From: Choristoneura fumiferana
Taxonomy: Eukaryota > Arthropoda > Insecta > Lepidoptera > Tortricidae
Direction: 5' to 3'
Assembly (NCBI RefSeq): GCF_025370935.1
Contig: NC_133482.1
Coordinates: forward strand, 13,962,847 to 14,026,846
DNA: 64,000 nt
The position numbers and the translations under genes were made by a program. Shown here piece by piece: positions 48,801 to 59,353 of the stretch. Below the pieces are notes generated by a model. The model did not search any database and was not told the origin of the DNA. It saw only the letters and a list, made by a program, of their open reading frames with translations. How positions within the stretch are numbered: position 1 is the stretch's first letter; each line of letters starts with the position of its first letter.

Positions 48801-49800
48801 ACAGTCAACGTCATAAATAAGTGATCATTTCTGTACTGTGGGGACTGTAACTAGGTAAGAGCTTAGGTACTGGGGATCAACGCGCGTGACTTTAAACTTA
48901 GTTCAAAATAAACAACTTCTTCAATCATTTGGATTTATTTCAGAGCTTAAAAATACATTTACATAGCATAGCACCAGCCGCTTAGGCTATCGGGGAGCAA
49001 TCTGCGCTCCGGCATGTAATACCCGCTGTCAATCTAACCTGCCAAGTGGTCAGTTTTACCACCTGCCAGCGGTATACAGCCTAGTTCCTACATATCCCTC
49101 CTTCCTCACAGAGGTGGGGACCTACTCTACGGCCCTACCTAACGGGGACATTACAGACAGAAAAGGGTCTTTGCTAAAGACTAGTCACATCCTTTTCATA
49201 AAACTCTAGTCTATGTTGTTACAATCATAAATAGGTTTATATATTTCAAAATTTTCAAATCAAGGATGGGACTTCACCGTCCAAAAAAACCCCGTAACAA
49301 AAAAGGTACGGCGCCTTTTCAGTAAAAAGCCTAGCTACTAAAGACGCGTGACATTGCCTGTGCAACCCGACACGTCATTCTTGCTTCATGCCCATCATCC
49401 TTCATCAGGTGATGAAGGTTCGGGACTGTAACTAGGTAAGAGCTTAGGTACTGGGGATCAACGCGCGTGACTTTAAACTTAGTTCAAAATAAACAACTTC
49501 TTCAATCATTTGGATTTATTTCAGAGCTTAAAAATACATTTACATAGCATAGCACCAGCCGCTTAGGCTATCGGGAGCAATCTGCGCTCCGGCATGTAAT
49601 ACCCGCTGTCAATCTAACCTGCCAAGTGGTCAGTTTTACCACCTGCCAGCGGTATACAGCCTAGTTCCTACAGTACCTTGTCGCTCTCAGTCGTTACACA
49701 ATTTCGTATGGCTTTTCAAACATGACGTTAAAGCGACAAGGTACAAAAGTGATCACCCATCATATTTAAAAATATGACTGAACCGTTAGCATGAATACAA
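48801..49800. mobile_element. Palindromic MITE (44.8-kb family) split by the TRIM element
   Basis: Bases 48801-48836 and 49673-49800 form one palindromic MITE once the 836-bp LTR element and one GTAC are removed. The arms share GTGATCA...GTACCTTGTCGCT with inverse AGCGACAAGGTAC...TGATCAC. The outer ends begin CAGTCA and end TGACTG, similar to the TA-flanked MITE at 44811-44944, and the middle shares a 'gtatggc' segment with it. It is a diverged member of the same family. Confidence 0.65.
48837..49672 (-). mobile_element. TRIM-like miniature LTR retrotransposon
   Basis: Two direct repeats (48837/48846-49092 and 49427-49672) differ only by one G in a G run. They flank a 334-bp non-coding core. 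The repeat begins TG and ends CA, with short inverted ends (TGT.GG.ACT). The element is in minus orientation: a purine tract (GAGGAAGGAGGGA) lies just before the left repeat when read on the minus strand, as a polypurine tract should. GTAC at 48833-48836 and 49673-49676 is a 4-bp target duplication, most common among Gypsy-type elements. At 836 bp with no gag or pol it must depend on proteins from elsewhere. The primer-binding site is not clear, and the first four bases of the outer repeat differ between copies. Near-identical repeats imply recent insertion. Confidence 0.85.
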
Positions 49801-50220
49801 TGGAAAGTTGAAGAAAGTTCACATCGCAGATTACGTGCGCGACACGTAATAAGTGCTCATTGAAGAAATCGATTCCAGAATTGACTTATCATCGGCGCGT
49901 TTCAATAACTGTTACGTAATTTAGACTGCCAAGTTATGGGTTTTTTATAAGTTACTCGTAGATCTTGGAAATAACGAGTCTTTTTTTTCACTTCATGGCT
50001 ATCATATTTTTTACGGTTCTGTACGTCAACTATTACTATCGGAACATTGTTGTCTGTCTGTCCGCCAGTTTTTTTTAATACAACGTGTGAGTATTCCCTA
50101 GAGCTGGGCAAAGACTTTTAACTAACTACAGCTATCCTAAACTAGGTACATACTGCAAATCCTCGAATTGGGCGCGGTTATTACGGCCGAGTATTGAGTA
50201 TTTTGCTGACCCGGAATGCA

Positions 50221-50282
50221 CGACCTGATAATTCAGGGCTTTGTGTAGTTTTCCATAAGGACACGAATTATCAGGTCGCATG
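50221..50282. repeat. Short inverted repeat
   Basis: CGACCTGATAATTC and GAATTATCAGGTCG face each other across about 30 bases. It may be a small MITE remnant; no target duplication is clear. Confidence 0.45.
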
Positions 50283-50301
50283 ATATTTCATTCCGAATTC
50301 A

Positions 50302-50745
50302 TTACGGTTCCACAACTACAGGTCGAACAGTCAGCAGTAGAAGTGAGCGGTTACGGTGCGCAAAATGATCTAACCACGACTCTATTGTGAAAGTAATAAG
50401 AGAGCGTTCAGATAATTTTGAGCACCAGAACTGTTCATATACCTGTGCTGCTGGTTGTACATAAACCGCACCCCTCGCGTCCTCCGACACGGCTATGTCG
50501 CTCAGAACGTTTCTTTCTTGTTATTTCAGCTCACGTAAGGCACTGATGTGAGGAAGTGCATTCATGCACTCGTGGCCTGTCGTGACCCTAACATAAACAA
50601 ACGTGTTCAATGACAATACCGTTCGCCATCTCTTTCTGACAAACGGAATATGATGGTGAACAGAGAAGTTATTTAATGCGATTGAATACACAATGAAGCC
50701 ACTAAGTCTTGGAAGCCAGTGTCCGAAATGTACCAATGCGAACAT
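50302..50745 (-). pseudogene. Possible decayed coding region, 148 codons with one internal stop
   Basis: The minus frame is open from 50745 to 50302 apart from one TAA at 50521-50523. The lower part (NVLSDIAVSEDARGAVYVQP) has balanced composition and higher GC than the flanks, and a donor-like CAG|GTATAT lies near 50444. A convincing acceptor is absent; the only AG nearby lacks a pyrimidine tract. I do not recognise the product. It may be an old repeat whose frame happens to be open. Confidence 0.2.
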
Positions 50746-50989
50746 TCTTTAGAACACTGTTAAGGATTGTTCACAATAGGTCTGAAAGGGCGCGCCAGCG
50801 CAGCATCCGATCCTCTGGCCCTATAAATAAATCATGCCTTTGTCAACGTTATTAGGTGTAATGACAGTGACGGACGAATATAAAAGATATAGAATAGACA
50901 ACGGGAAGACATTTTTATAAGCATCATCCCAACAGCGGCGATCTGGGCGAGTAAGTTGGTTTTAGTTTTTAAATCTTTTAATTTTTTTA

Positions 50990-51066
50990 TGTCAAGCCCT
51001 CTCATTCTGAGAGGACGCCTGTGCCTTTAGTGAAATGTATATAGGTCGAGATGATGAGATGATGAC
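50990..51066 (+). mobile_element. 3' tail fragment of the RTE-tailed SINE
   Basis: CAAGCCCTCTCATTCTGAGA, GGACGCCTGTGCC and a GATGATGAGATGATGA run match the last 75 bases of the 17.5-kb SINE in plus orientation. Too short to be active. Confidence 0.65.
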
Positions 51067-51231
51067 TATCAACAACGGTTACCTACAGATGACCATTAAA
51101 AAAAAAATCGCTTGTAAGTAGCTATATGTCTTGGCCCGCCCCTTATTTTTTTAACCAGTCGAGCTCAAAACTAGCGGAACCCTGAGTATACGTTGACATT
51201 TGAAACATTTTCTAACTCAGTATCGTAGTCA

Positions 51232-51492
51232 AAAAGATGGAACGACGACCTGTGGCCCATTTCACGAAGCTACAAGTTACAATTTACAAGCGGTAGTCTC
51301 TTTTCAATGCATACGGTTAAACAAGGACTAACGCTTGTAAATTGTAAGTTGTAGCTTCGTGAAATAGGACACTGGTTAAGACCGCGGGATCGCGGTGGAT
51401 GCGGAAAGCACAAGACCGGTCTGAGTGGAGAGCCTTGGGGGAGGCCTATGTCCAGCAGTAGACGTCTTTCGGCTGACATGATGTTGATAATC
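51232..51492 (+). pseudogene. 3' fragment of the RTE LINE, split by a palindromic MITE
   Basis: Bases 51232-51252 and 51372-51492 join to match the last 140 bases of the LINE at 52.6 kb (CGACGACCTG joined to GTTAAGACCGCGGG, ending in GGCTGACATGATG). Between them sits a 119-bp palindrome. The fragment is far too short to code for anything and shows that the MITE arrived after the LINE. Confidence 0.88.
51253..51371. mobile_element. 119-bp palindromic MITE inserted in a LINE fragment, TSD CTG
   Basis: The ends are inverted copies of CATTTCACGAAGCTACAA, and the inner arms (ACAATTTACAAGCG / CGCTTGTAAATTGT) extend the pairing to about 45 bp around a short loop. The three bases CTG occur on both sides (51250-51252 and 51372-51374), while uninterrupted LINE copies have CTG once. 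The 3-bp duplication would suit a PIF/Harbinger-type element, but class is inferred only from duplication length. It has no coding capacity. Confidence 0.85.
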
Positions 51493-52197
51493 GTAGTCAA
51501 CGAGACAAAGTGCTAAGGGAACAAGCTACGTTAATGCTTGACTTCAAGATTCATCGCTCACGATCAAACTAATAAACAAACCGATAATTTTCACGATTCT
51601 CTCAATCCCGAGACATTGACAAATACCTCAACCTAATTCCGTAGACGTTTTAATAAACGTTTGTAGGTAAGAGGCGGGCTTAGATAAGGTCATTGACCAA
51701 GCCACAAAAAGGGGATCGATCTGACAGTTCACTCGATAACGGTACTATTGAGATATGAGGCCGAGGCTGTGCAAAATTGCCTTTAGACTCCACGTTAAAC
51801 ACCAAAACTCGTATCTTATGCAATCGCGCGATGCAAAAGCAGCCTTGCTCTGTCCAATATAGTTCCGATTTCGTATATAAACGAGAACGACTTGAGAGCT
51901 TGGTAAAACAAGCGGAACTGTTCCATTTTGGAGTAGGTGTGAAGTAATCTCGTTTATTGCAGGCCAATTATTGTGTTGCTTAAACGATGCTCCGAATTTT
52001 TACACAAGTTTTTTCTTAAATTCTTCACGCTTGTTATTCACAAATAAAAGTACATATTTACATAAGTATTATTTTAATTCAAAAACTAATGGCAAAACAG
52101 ACAAGACGAAAGGAGGAATGGAAGCGTGGAATTCTATTTTATTTGATGGTACGTAGAATCCGTGTTCAACTTTACATAAGTTCATTTATGGTTAACT

Positions 52198-52300
52198 AGC
52201 TTTTGCCCGCGACTTCGTCCGCGCGGAATAGTAACTTTGGGAAGTATTTAAAAATTATTTAGGATCCCTATTTTGCCAATAATAGCACATATAAACTTCT
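52198..52300 (+). mobile_element. SINE-like repeat F, head only
   Basis: TAGCTTTTGCCCGCGACTTC and GTCCGCGCGGAATAG are the head of repeat F, and it degrades within about 100 bases. Confidence 0.6.
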
Positions 52301-52372
52301 ACGGTTTACTGAAAATAATCTATTTTAAAACATTGCTATAGGTAAATACCTATAAACTATTTTTTTTGTTCT

Positions 52373-52397
52373 TCCATCCATCCATCCATCCATCCAT
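52373..52397. repeat. (ATCC)6 microsatellite
   Basis: Six tandem CCAT units between SINE-like fragment F and the LINE tail. Confidence 0.9.
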
Positions 52398-52581
52398 GTT
52401 TTTTGGTAAAACATAAATATTTTGCGGGAAACCACATTTTACCAATACGACGTGTATTCTACCCTGTCAACATAAAAGGACTAACTACTTAATTCTTCAT
52501 AGTGAACTCTTGACACCTTACGCCCTTTATTGTAAGTTAGGAGGGTAGGATTATAATTAAGACGCCATTTTTACTAAGCAT

Positions 52582-55506
52582 CATCATCATCATCATCATC
52601 ATGTCAGCCGAAAGACGTCCACTGCTGGACATAGGCCTCCCCCAAGGCTCTCCACTCAGACCGGTCTTGTGCTTTCCGCATCCACCGCGATCCCGCGATC
52701 TTAACCAAGTCGTCGCTCCATCTTGTTGGAGGCCTACCGACAGCTCGTCTCCCGGTCCGCGGACGCCATTCGAGAACCTTCTGGCCCCATCGGCCATCCG
52801 TCCTGCGAGCAATGTGCCCCGCCCACTGCCACTTTAGTTTCGCAATTCTTCGGGCTATGTCGGTAACCTTAGTTCTACTGCGGATATCATCATTTCTAAT
52901 TCTATCCCGCAGAGAAACCCCGAGCATAGCCCTCTCCATAGCCCTCTGAGTGACTTTGAGTTTCTCATGAGGCCCATCGTTAGCGCCCACGTCTCAGATC
53001 CGTATGTCATCACTGGCAACACACACTGGTCAAAGACTTTTGACTTCAAACACTGCGGTAATTTGGACGAAAAGACACTACGAAGCTTCCCGAACGCTGC
53101 CCAGCCGAGTCGGATTCGACGAGTGATCTCTTTCTCAAAGTTGGACCTACCTAACTGGACCGTTTGTCCCAGGTATACATAGTCGTCAACAACTTCGAGC
53201 GCAGAGTCTCCGACTATTACGGGAGTTGGTACAACATGGACATTAGACATGACTTTCGTCTTGTCCATGTTCATTTTCAGGCCAACTCGGTCGGAAACTC
53301 TACTGAGGTCAGCGAGCATAGCACCGAGGTCCTCCATGGTCTCAGCCATGACTACAATGTCGTCGGCGAATCGAAGATGAGTGAAATACTCGCCATTAAT
53401 GTTGATGCCTCGTCCTTTCCAGTCCAAAACCTTAAAAGCATCCTCCAATGCAGCGGTGAACAGTTTCGGAGAGATCACATCTCCTTGTCTGACTCCCCGC
53501 TGCAGAGGAATAGGCTTCGTGCTCTGATCCTGTAATCGGACGGACATAGTGGCGTTTTCGTACAGACACTTCAACACTTCGATATACCGATAGTCAACTT
53601 GGCACCGCTGGAGAGCCTGCAGCACAGCCCAAGTCTCGATCGAATCGAAGGCTTTCTCGTAGTCCACAAATGCTAGGCAAAGGGGGAGGTTATACTCTTC
53701 AGTCTTCTGTATAACCTGCCGCAGCGCATGTATGTGGTCTACGGTACTATAGCCTTTTCGGAAGCCGGCTTGTTCGGGAGGCTGGAAGTCGTCAAGCCTG
53801 CGTGTGAGACGGTTTGTGATGACCCTGGAAAATAGCTTGTAAACATGGCTCAGAAGTGAGATGGGTCTATAGTTCTTCAGCAAGGTGTTATCACCTTTTT
53901 TGAAGAAGAGCACCACCACACTTCTGTTCCATGCTTTCGGCGTTCTCCCTTGGTGAAGGACGGAACTAAACAGCGTCTGAAGGCCCTTAAGGACTGGTCT
54001 ACCACCCGCCTTCAGGAGTTCGGCTGTAATTCCGTCGTCACCCGGGGCTTTGCCATTCTTAAGCTGCTTGAGGGCCATACTAATCTCGTACAGGCTGACG
54101 TCCGGGATGTCTTCGGTATAGTGTCGGGTTAATCTAGCCCTCGGGTCTTTAGCTAGATTTTCGACAGGTGTTCGGGTTGTCGTGTATAGCTGTCCATAAA
54201 ACCTCTCAACTTCCTCCAACAGCTCAGGTTTGGATGAAACGATTCTGCCGTCGTCGGTCTTGAGCTTCATCAACTGGCTTTGACCAACAGACAGATCCCT
54301 GGTAAACACCTTAGAGCCCCTGTTACGCTCAATAGCCTCTTCAATACTGGTAGTATTAAATCGGCGTACATCGCGCTTCAGAGACTTTGAGATCTGTCTG
54401 TTGAGCTGCCGATAACGAGAAGCGTCACCAGAAGACTGCAAAATCATCTCACGCCTCACCTCCATGAGCCTAAGGGTGGAATCCGAAAGCCTTTTGGTTC
54501 TAGTACGGCGGGTCTTGAAGAACTTAGACCCGACCATATGGACAGCTTCCACAAACCCGTCGTTGTAATCGTCCACCTCGCTACCTAGGCATTCGAAACG
54601 ATTTTGAAGTTCGAGCTGAAAGCTCTCGGGGTTTTGGAGCTGAGCAGGTTCTGGGCGGAGCGTAGATTTCATCAGTCGAGACCTTTCAAGCTTGAACTGG
54701 ATATTCAATGAGCCTCGTACCATACGGTGATCACTCCCGGTTTTAAACGCACTGATCACGGAGACATCATTGAATATGTGCTTTTTCGTCGACATGATAA
54801 AATCTATCTCATTCCTCGTAACACCATCAGGGCTCATCCAGGTCCACTTCCTATGCTCACGTTTCCTGAAGAAGGAGTTCATCATATAGAGTCCCTCCTT
54901 CTCCATAAAACCGGCCAGTAGGTGGCCCCGGTGATTCCTACGCCCCACTCCAAATTTCCCCACTCTCAGTTCTTCACCGTCTCGTTTGCCCAGCTTTGCG
55001 TTAAAGTCCCCCATAACAACCGTAAAGTGAGTTTTGGAGCTATGCATGGCTCTGGAAATATCCTCATACATAGCCTCCACCTCATCGTCGGAGTGCGTCG
55101 AGGTCGGAGCGTATACCTGTATGACCTTCAACGAATATCGTTGGGTCATTCTGAGTACAAGGCATGCTACCCGGTTCGACACACTATCGATCTTCACCAC
55201 GTTGTTCACGAGGGACCTGTGGACGATAAACCCGACACCTCCCTGGGACTGGTGTTCGCCCTCCCGGAAATAGAGCAAGTTACCGGACTTAAGAGTTATC
55301 GTGTCCTCCCCCTCTCTACGGACTTCTGATAACCCTATGATTCCCCATCGTAACCTGCTCAATTCTTCCTCCAGTTCCAGTATCCTTTCATCGGTCCGCA
55401 GCGTTCGGCAGTTATATGTTGCCAGGGCCAAAGGTTGTCGTTTTTGGTAGCCGGGCCTCTGCCGGTGATTAACTATAGCACCCCTGCCCCGCCGTTACCA
55501 TGGCCG
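52582..55506 (-). mobile_element. RTE-clade non-LTR retrotransposon (LINE), near full length, with 11-bp target duplication
   Basis: A 2.9-kb LINE in minus orientation. Its 3' end is a run of ATG repeats (CAT on the plus strand, 52580-52602), typical of RTE elements that end in short tandem repeats rather than poly(A). The perfect 11-bp direct repeat TTACTAAGCAT lies at 52571-52581 and 55507-55517, which defines both ends and marks one insertion event. The 3' UTR is almost absent: the reading frame runs to within a few bases of the ATG tail. Two 5'-truncated relatives in plus orientation lie at 46168-46567 and 51232-51492, so the family has been active more than once here. The intact target repeat and nearly intact frame suggest a fairly recent insertion. 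The very short leader suggests slight 5' truncation. Confidence 0.93.
52604..55494 (-). pseudogene. Endonuclease-reverse transcriptase ORF of the RTE element, broken by one frameshift
   Basis: The main open frame translates to about 858 residues from the TTG at 55431 to a stop at 52855. It begins with an apurinic-type endonuclease: NCRTL near 7, GLSEVRR at 33-39, VYAPT at 106-110, GDFNAKLG at 141-148 and SDHRMV at 233-238. The reverse transcriptase follows from about 445 to 740: GKAPGDDG, NYRPISLLS, QAGFRKGYST, VDYEKAFDS, GVRQGDVISP and the catalytic FADD. The C-terminal part (KLKVTQRAMERAML through WRALGEAYVQQW, stop near 52604) lies in another frame, with a one-base shift at about 52964-52972. 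The truncated copy at 46.2 kb has one extra base at this spot and keeps the frame, so this copy most likely lost a base. No ATG lies between the upstream in-frame TAA (55495-55497) and residue 95, so the natural start is missing or uses another frame. The product nicks target DNA and copies its RNA at the nick. Confidence 0.9.
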
Positions 55507-55637
55507 TTACTAAGCATAGCTACACATATTTCCGATAAATATACTTATAGTAATTTGTTTGAAATTCCTTAAGAACTTTCATCCCCATATTTTCAAGTAA
55601 ATAGGTCGAAATTTGAAAGCGCCGGAACAAATGTTTT

Positions 55638-56100
55638 TTAGGGTTCCGTAGCTGAAAAGGAAAAAATGGAACCCTTATAGGATCACTTTGCTGTCCGTCC
55701 GTCCGTCTGTCTGTCAAGACCTTTATCTCCTAAACGCGCGGAGTATCGGTATCGAGTTGAAATTGAAACCGTAAACTCAGGTCAATAGTCCCGAAAGCTG
55801 TGAAAAATCAAACTTCTAAGTCAAGGCAATCAAAAGCTACAGTCATTAAAAAGGTATTTCCATGTAAATAGCCTTAACAGAAAAAGTTATAGGGTACTTC
55901 CAGAAAAATAATTGTATCGATAACTATGTCTGGTGTACAATAAAGAGTCTTTGTATTGTAGGTATTGTAAATAAGAAAAATCTGAAAATAATAATTTTTC
56001 ATGTCTGACTGTCTATGTCAATAAGCCATCTAAAATGACCCCACATTGCGAACATTTTGCTTGAGCTTAGAAGGCTCTGCTAACACTGCATGATCTCCTC
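55638..56100 (+). mobile_element. Repeat A without the B insert
   Basis: It has the hairpin TTAGGGTTCCGTAGC...AAATGGAACCCTTATAG, a TCCGTCCGTCTGTCTGTC run, the interior of repeat A and AATGACCCCACATTGCGAAC, which is continuous here but split at 4129-4730 in the other copy. Confidence 0.7.
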
Positions 56101-56109
56101 TACTAACAT

Positions 56110-57095
56110 CACCTCTCGCAGGTAATTTTTTTTGAACAAATATCTATTTATCGCTTATCACGTGCCCAAATGCCAAGTTTCATAAAGAACCATCGATTTA
56201 TCTTCGACAATGACGATCTTTCATATAAACTTTCATCCCCTATTTCACCCCTCACAGGAAGAGTTTTAAAAAACGCGCGAATAAATATCTATTTATCTCT
56301 TATCACGTGCCCAAATGCCAAGTTTCATAAAGAACCATCGATTTATCTTCAACAATGACGATCTTCCATATAAACTTTCCTCCCCTATTTCACCCCCTCA
56401 GAGGAAGAATTAAAAAAAACGCGCGAACAAATATCTATTTACTTCTTATCACGTGCCGAAATGGCAAGTTTATCATCGATAATGACGACCTTTCACCTTT
56501 TGAATTTTCATTCCCTATTTCACCCCTCGCATGTCGAATTTTCAAAAAAGCTCAAACAAATATCGATTTATTTCTTATTAAGTGCCTAAATGCCAAGTTT
56601 CATGGTTTTATCTTCGACAGCGACGAACTTCCACCTTATTAACTTTCATCCCCTATTTCAACCCCTTAAAGCCTCCTTTTTGCGATAAAAGATAGCCTAT
56701 AGTCTTTCCTAAGGTCTATTCTATCTCTGTACCAAATTTCATCAAAATCGGTTCAGCGGTTTAGGCGTGAAAGCGTAACAGACAGACAGACAGACAGAGT
56801 TACTTTCGCATTTATAATATTAGTATTCTTATTAAGTGCCTAAATGCCAAGTTTCATGGTTTTATCTTCGACAGCGACGAACTTCCACTTTATTAACTTT
56901 CATCCCCTATTTCAACCCCTTAAAGCCTCCTTTTCGCGATAAAAGATAGCCTATGTTCTTTCCCAAGGTCTATTCTATCTCTGTACCAAATTTCATCAAA
57001 ATCGGTTCAGCGGTTTAGGCGTGAAAGCGTAACAGACAGACAGACAGACAGACAGACAGAGTTACTTTCGCATTTATAATATTATAGTATGGATA
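56110..57095 (+). repeat. Expanded SINE-like array with two terminal duplicates
   Basis: Units of about 125-145 bp repeat from 56160, each with ATGCCAAGTTTCAT, TTTATCTTCGACAATGACGA, CTTTCATCCCCTATTTCA and AAAACGCGCGAACAAAT or variants. The last units add the repeat F body (AAAGATAGCCTATAGTCTTT, CAAATTTCATCAAAATCGGT, TTAGGCGTGAAAGCGTAACA), a CAGA run (56779-56798 and 57031-57061) and TTTCGCATTTATAATATTA. About 56570-56830 and 56833-57090 are near-identical tandem copies of about 250 bp. Confidence 0.75.
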
Positions 57096-57295
57096 GTATG
57101 GATTATAGGTAATTGTAACGTGTTTTTAGGTAGAGACATTATCTGCCAAATCTTGCGGCGCATTCTTTTTGGGAATGATGATTATGATCTTGCCTACTTA
57201 CCTTGGTGTGCTCAAAAAGCTCTCATGAAAGACTCCTAGGCGACCTATATGCGAAATTAACTCTTTATTTTAATCATTAAGCATAAAATCTATTA

Positions 57296-57497
57296 ATTGG
57301 GCATTTCTTTCTACCGTTGTACCCTTTGTGTCAGTTTTGTTACGAAAATTATCAAGAAACATCCTTAATATTTTGGGAACACACCTGGGGACGCTGTTCT
57401 AACAGCTCGGAATCATGGACTGAGTCTATATACCTCCCAAATTTGTTGAAATCGGATAGATAAACTCAGGGTACAACGGTAGATAGAAATACCCAAT
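57296..57497. mobile_element. 202-bp TIR MITE, TSD TA
   Basis: ATTGGGCATTTCTTTCTACC then GTTGTACCCT at the left; AGGGTACAACGGTAGATAGA then AATACCCAAT at the right. That is about 30 paired bases with two mismatches. TA lies on both sides. No coding frame. Confidence 0.82.
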
Positions 57498-57865
57498 TAT
57501 GTCTCTACCGGTAAGACCCTCTTTACATTGATCCAGAAATCATTCTAGTAGCGATACGAGACGAGATCACACTCCTGAGTATCCTGACGAGTTACACGAG
57601 ATCGAGCGAGCACCGCAGTGTCATGCTACTGGAACCATTTTACTGACATAATGTAAGCGCAGCCTAAAAGACGACTATCGACATCGCACCTACCGAGCTA
57701 ATAACAGGATGACGAATAGCACCATTCCCTAGCGATGTATCACACGCAATCCCGGATGGCCTGGGGCCCTCGGCGTGATCGTGAGTTAATCAGCGCCCAC
57801 TCGCCCCCAGTCGTGGCCTTGCGGTCACCCTCTGCGTGCGCGCATCAGTTACAGATCAACAAGTC

Positions 57866-57880
57866 ACAGTATAAAAAAGG
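57866..57880 (+). promoter_or_regulatory. TATA-box-like core (ACAGTATAAAAAAGGAGCAG)
   Basis: A strong TATA sequence starts a block that reads GTATAAAAAAGGAGCAGTA then CCGTC. The same block appears on the minus strand near 59500-59520. Downstream I see no signal peptide, start codon in good context or splice donor that would prove a gene. Confidence 0.35.
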
Positions 57881-58345
57881 AGCAGTATTCCGTCTCGGCA
57901 GCGTCCTTGATATAATTACCTACGCCGGCTCGAAACGTGTAATAGGGCTGCCTACTCTACTAACTGTCACTCTTCAGTTACGTATTTGATTTGATAATGT
58001 CACATGAAATTTAAAGTAGGGAAAGGATTAGGAGAGATTTAAAGAAGGACTAAGTAGTATTTAACAAAAATGCATTTTACGTTATTTTATAATAAACCAC
58101 AAAACGTATTGTATTTTAAACGGTTTTATTTGGCTTCATCACTACGTATATTTATTACCTACAAATTAGCTACGGAGAAGTATTTGCGCCTCTTCTGGGA
58201 TGTGATCCTTCTTTCTTTAGGTATTGTTGAATTGAAGATAAATTCGCATTCTGATAAATAACTTCAATAGATACGTTTTTATTATATTATATTAGTTTAA
58301 TTTAAACATCCGTACACCTAACAATACTGTTTATATCTTTGTGAC

Positions 58346-59353
58346 GGTGACCTGTCGTTTTGCCGAGTTTCATTACGCAGATTTTCGTTTCGCAGACAAC
58401 TGTTGGCAGATTTTTCTTTTGGCCGAGCAACGTTTGGTATAATTTCGTTACGCCTATTATTCGTTTCGCCGAGTAGTCGGTAGGAAGAATAGCGATAAGC
58501 AGATTTACGTTTAGTAGATTGTTTGTTTCGTAATTGTTTCAGTTAACCGAACAACGTTTCGTCGAGACACGATAAGCAGAGTTATCACATGGCATTCATA
58601 TTGTTAAGTAGATTTATTGTTCAGTCGATTTTTGTTTCGTAATCTGCGTAGATAAAATAGGATTTTACTGAGTTGACTATATAAATACACTAGCTTTTAT
58701 CAAATGAAGTTAGGTGCGACGACGAGCGTTAGCGAGGAGGAGAGTTAGGTAGAATTGCGACCAACAACGCACGAGCCGAGCGAGCGAAGCGAGCGTGCCG
58801 CGGTAGCGGCCGGCGAAGTGCCAGAACCGAACTGCTAGCATCGCGACTTGGTTTGTTTAAACTCCAATGTAAAATAAATACAAATGATGGTCAAACATAC
58901 GTTTATTACTTGCGTTATACGTTTGAAACTTGTGAGGGTACATAAAAAAAACATAAAGAATGTGCGGTCAGCACGGCGTGTAAAAATGCCAATAAGGCCA
59001 TAGTGTAATCCACACATATTCACGGTATTGAATGCCAGTCCCATGCGAAACGAAAAGATGCGAAAAGTTGATATGCGCACTGAATAATAGTTCAACCGTT
59101 ACAAAAGCGAAGGTTGTTCGACCAAATGTGCAAAATGTGTAGTGATTAATAGGCTAAACGAATTTCTGTAAATAGTTGTACGGCTTACTGACTCATATGC
59201 CAAGTAAATAGTCTGCTAAAGGTTGAGTTACGAAACGTTAGTCTGCGAAACAATACATCTGCGTACAAATTCATCGGCGTACCGTTACTCGGCGAAACGT
59301 TGTCTGCCAATCAATAATCTGCCTAAAAATAGTCGGCGAATCATTAGGTAACC
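58346..59353. mobile_element. 1.0-kb foldback element with repeat-built inverted ends, TSD CTTTGTGAC
   Basis: The 9-bp direct repeat CTTTGTGAC lies at 58337-58345 and 59354-59362. Between them the termini are imperfect inverted repeats (GGTGACCTGTCGTTTTGCCG versus GGTTACCTAATGATTCGCCG read from the right). Each arm, about 200-300 bp, is a string of short degenerate units such as CGTTTCGCAGAC, GGCCGAGCAACGTTT, TCTGCGAAAC and CGGCGAAACGTT in opposite orientations. The middle holds a GC-rich block (58715-58845; GAGCGAGCGAAGCGAGCGTG). No transposase frame is visible. Nine-base target repeats and minisatellite-like ends suggest the MuDR/Rehavkus type, which is inference. Confidence 0.72.

Noticed and set aside
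52967..55329. Plus-strand frames of up to 135 codons
   Set aside because: They lie antisense to the endonuclease-reverse transcriptase frame, which has clear motifs.
57735..57989. 84-codon plus-strand frame around the TATA-like site
   Set aside because: The TATA-like core lies inside the frame, there is no signal peptide or known motif, and no splice evidence.
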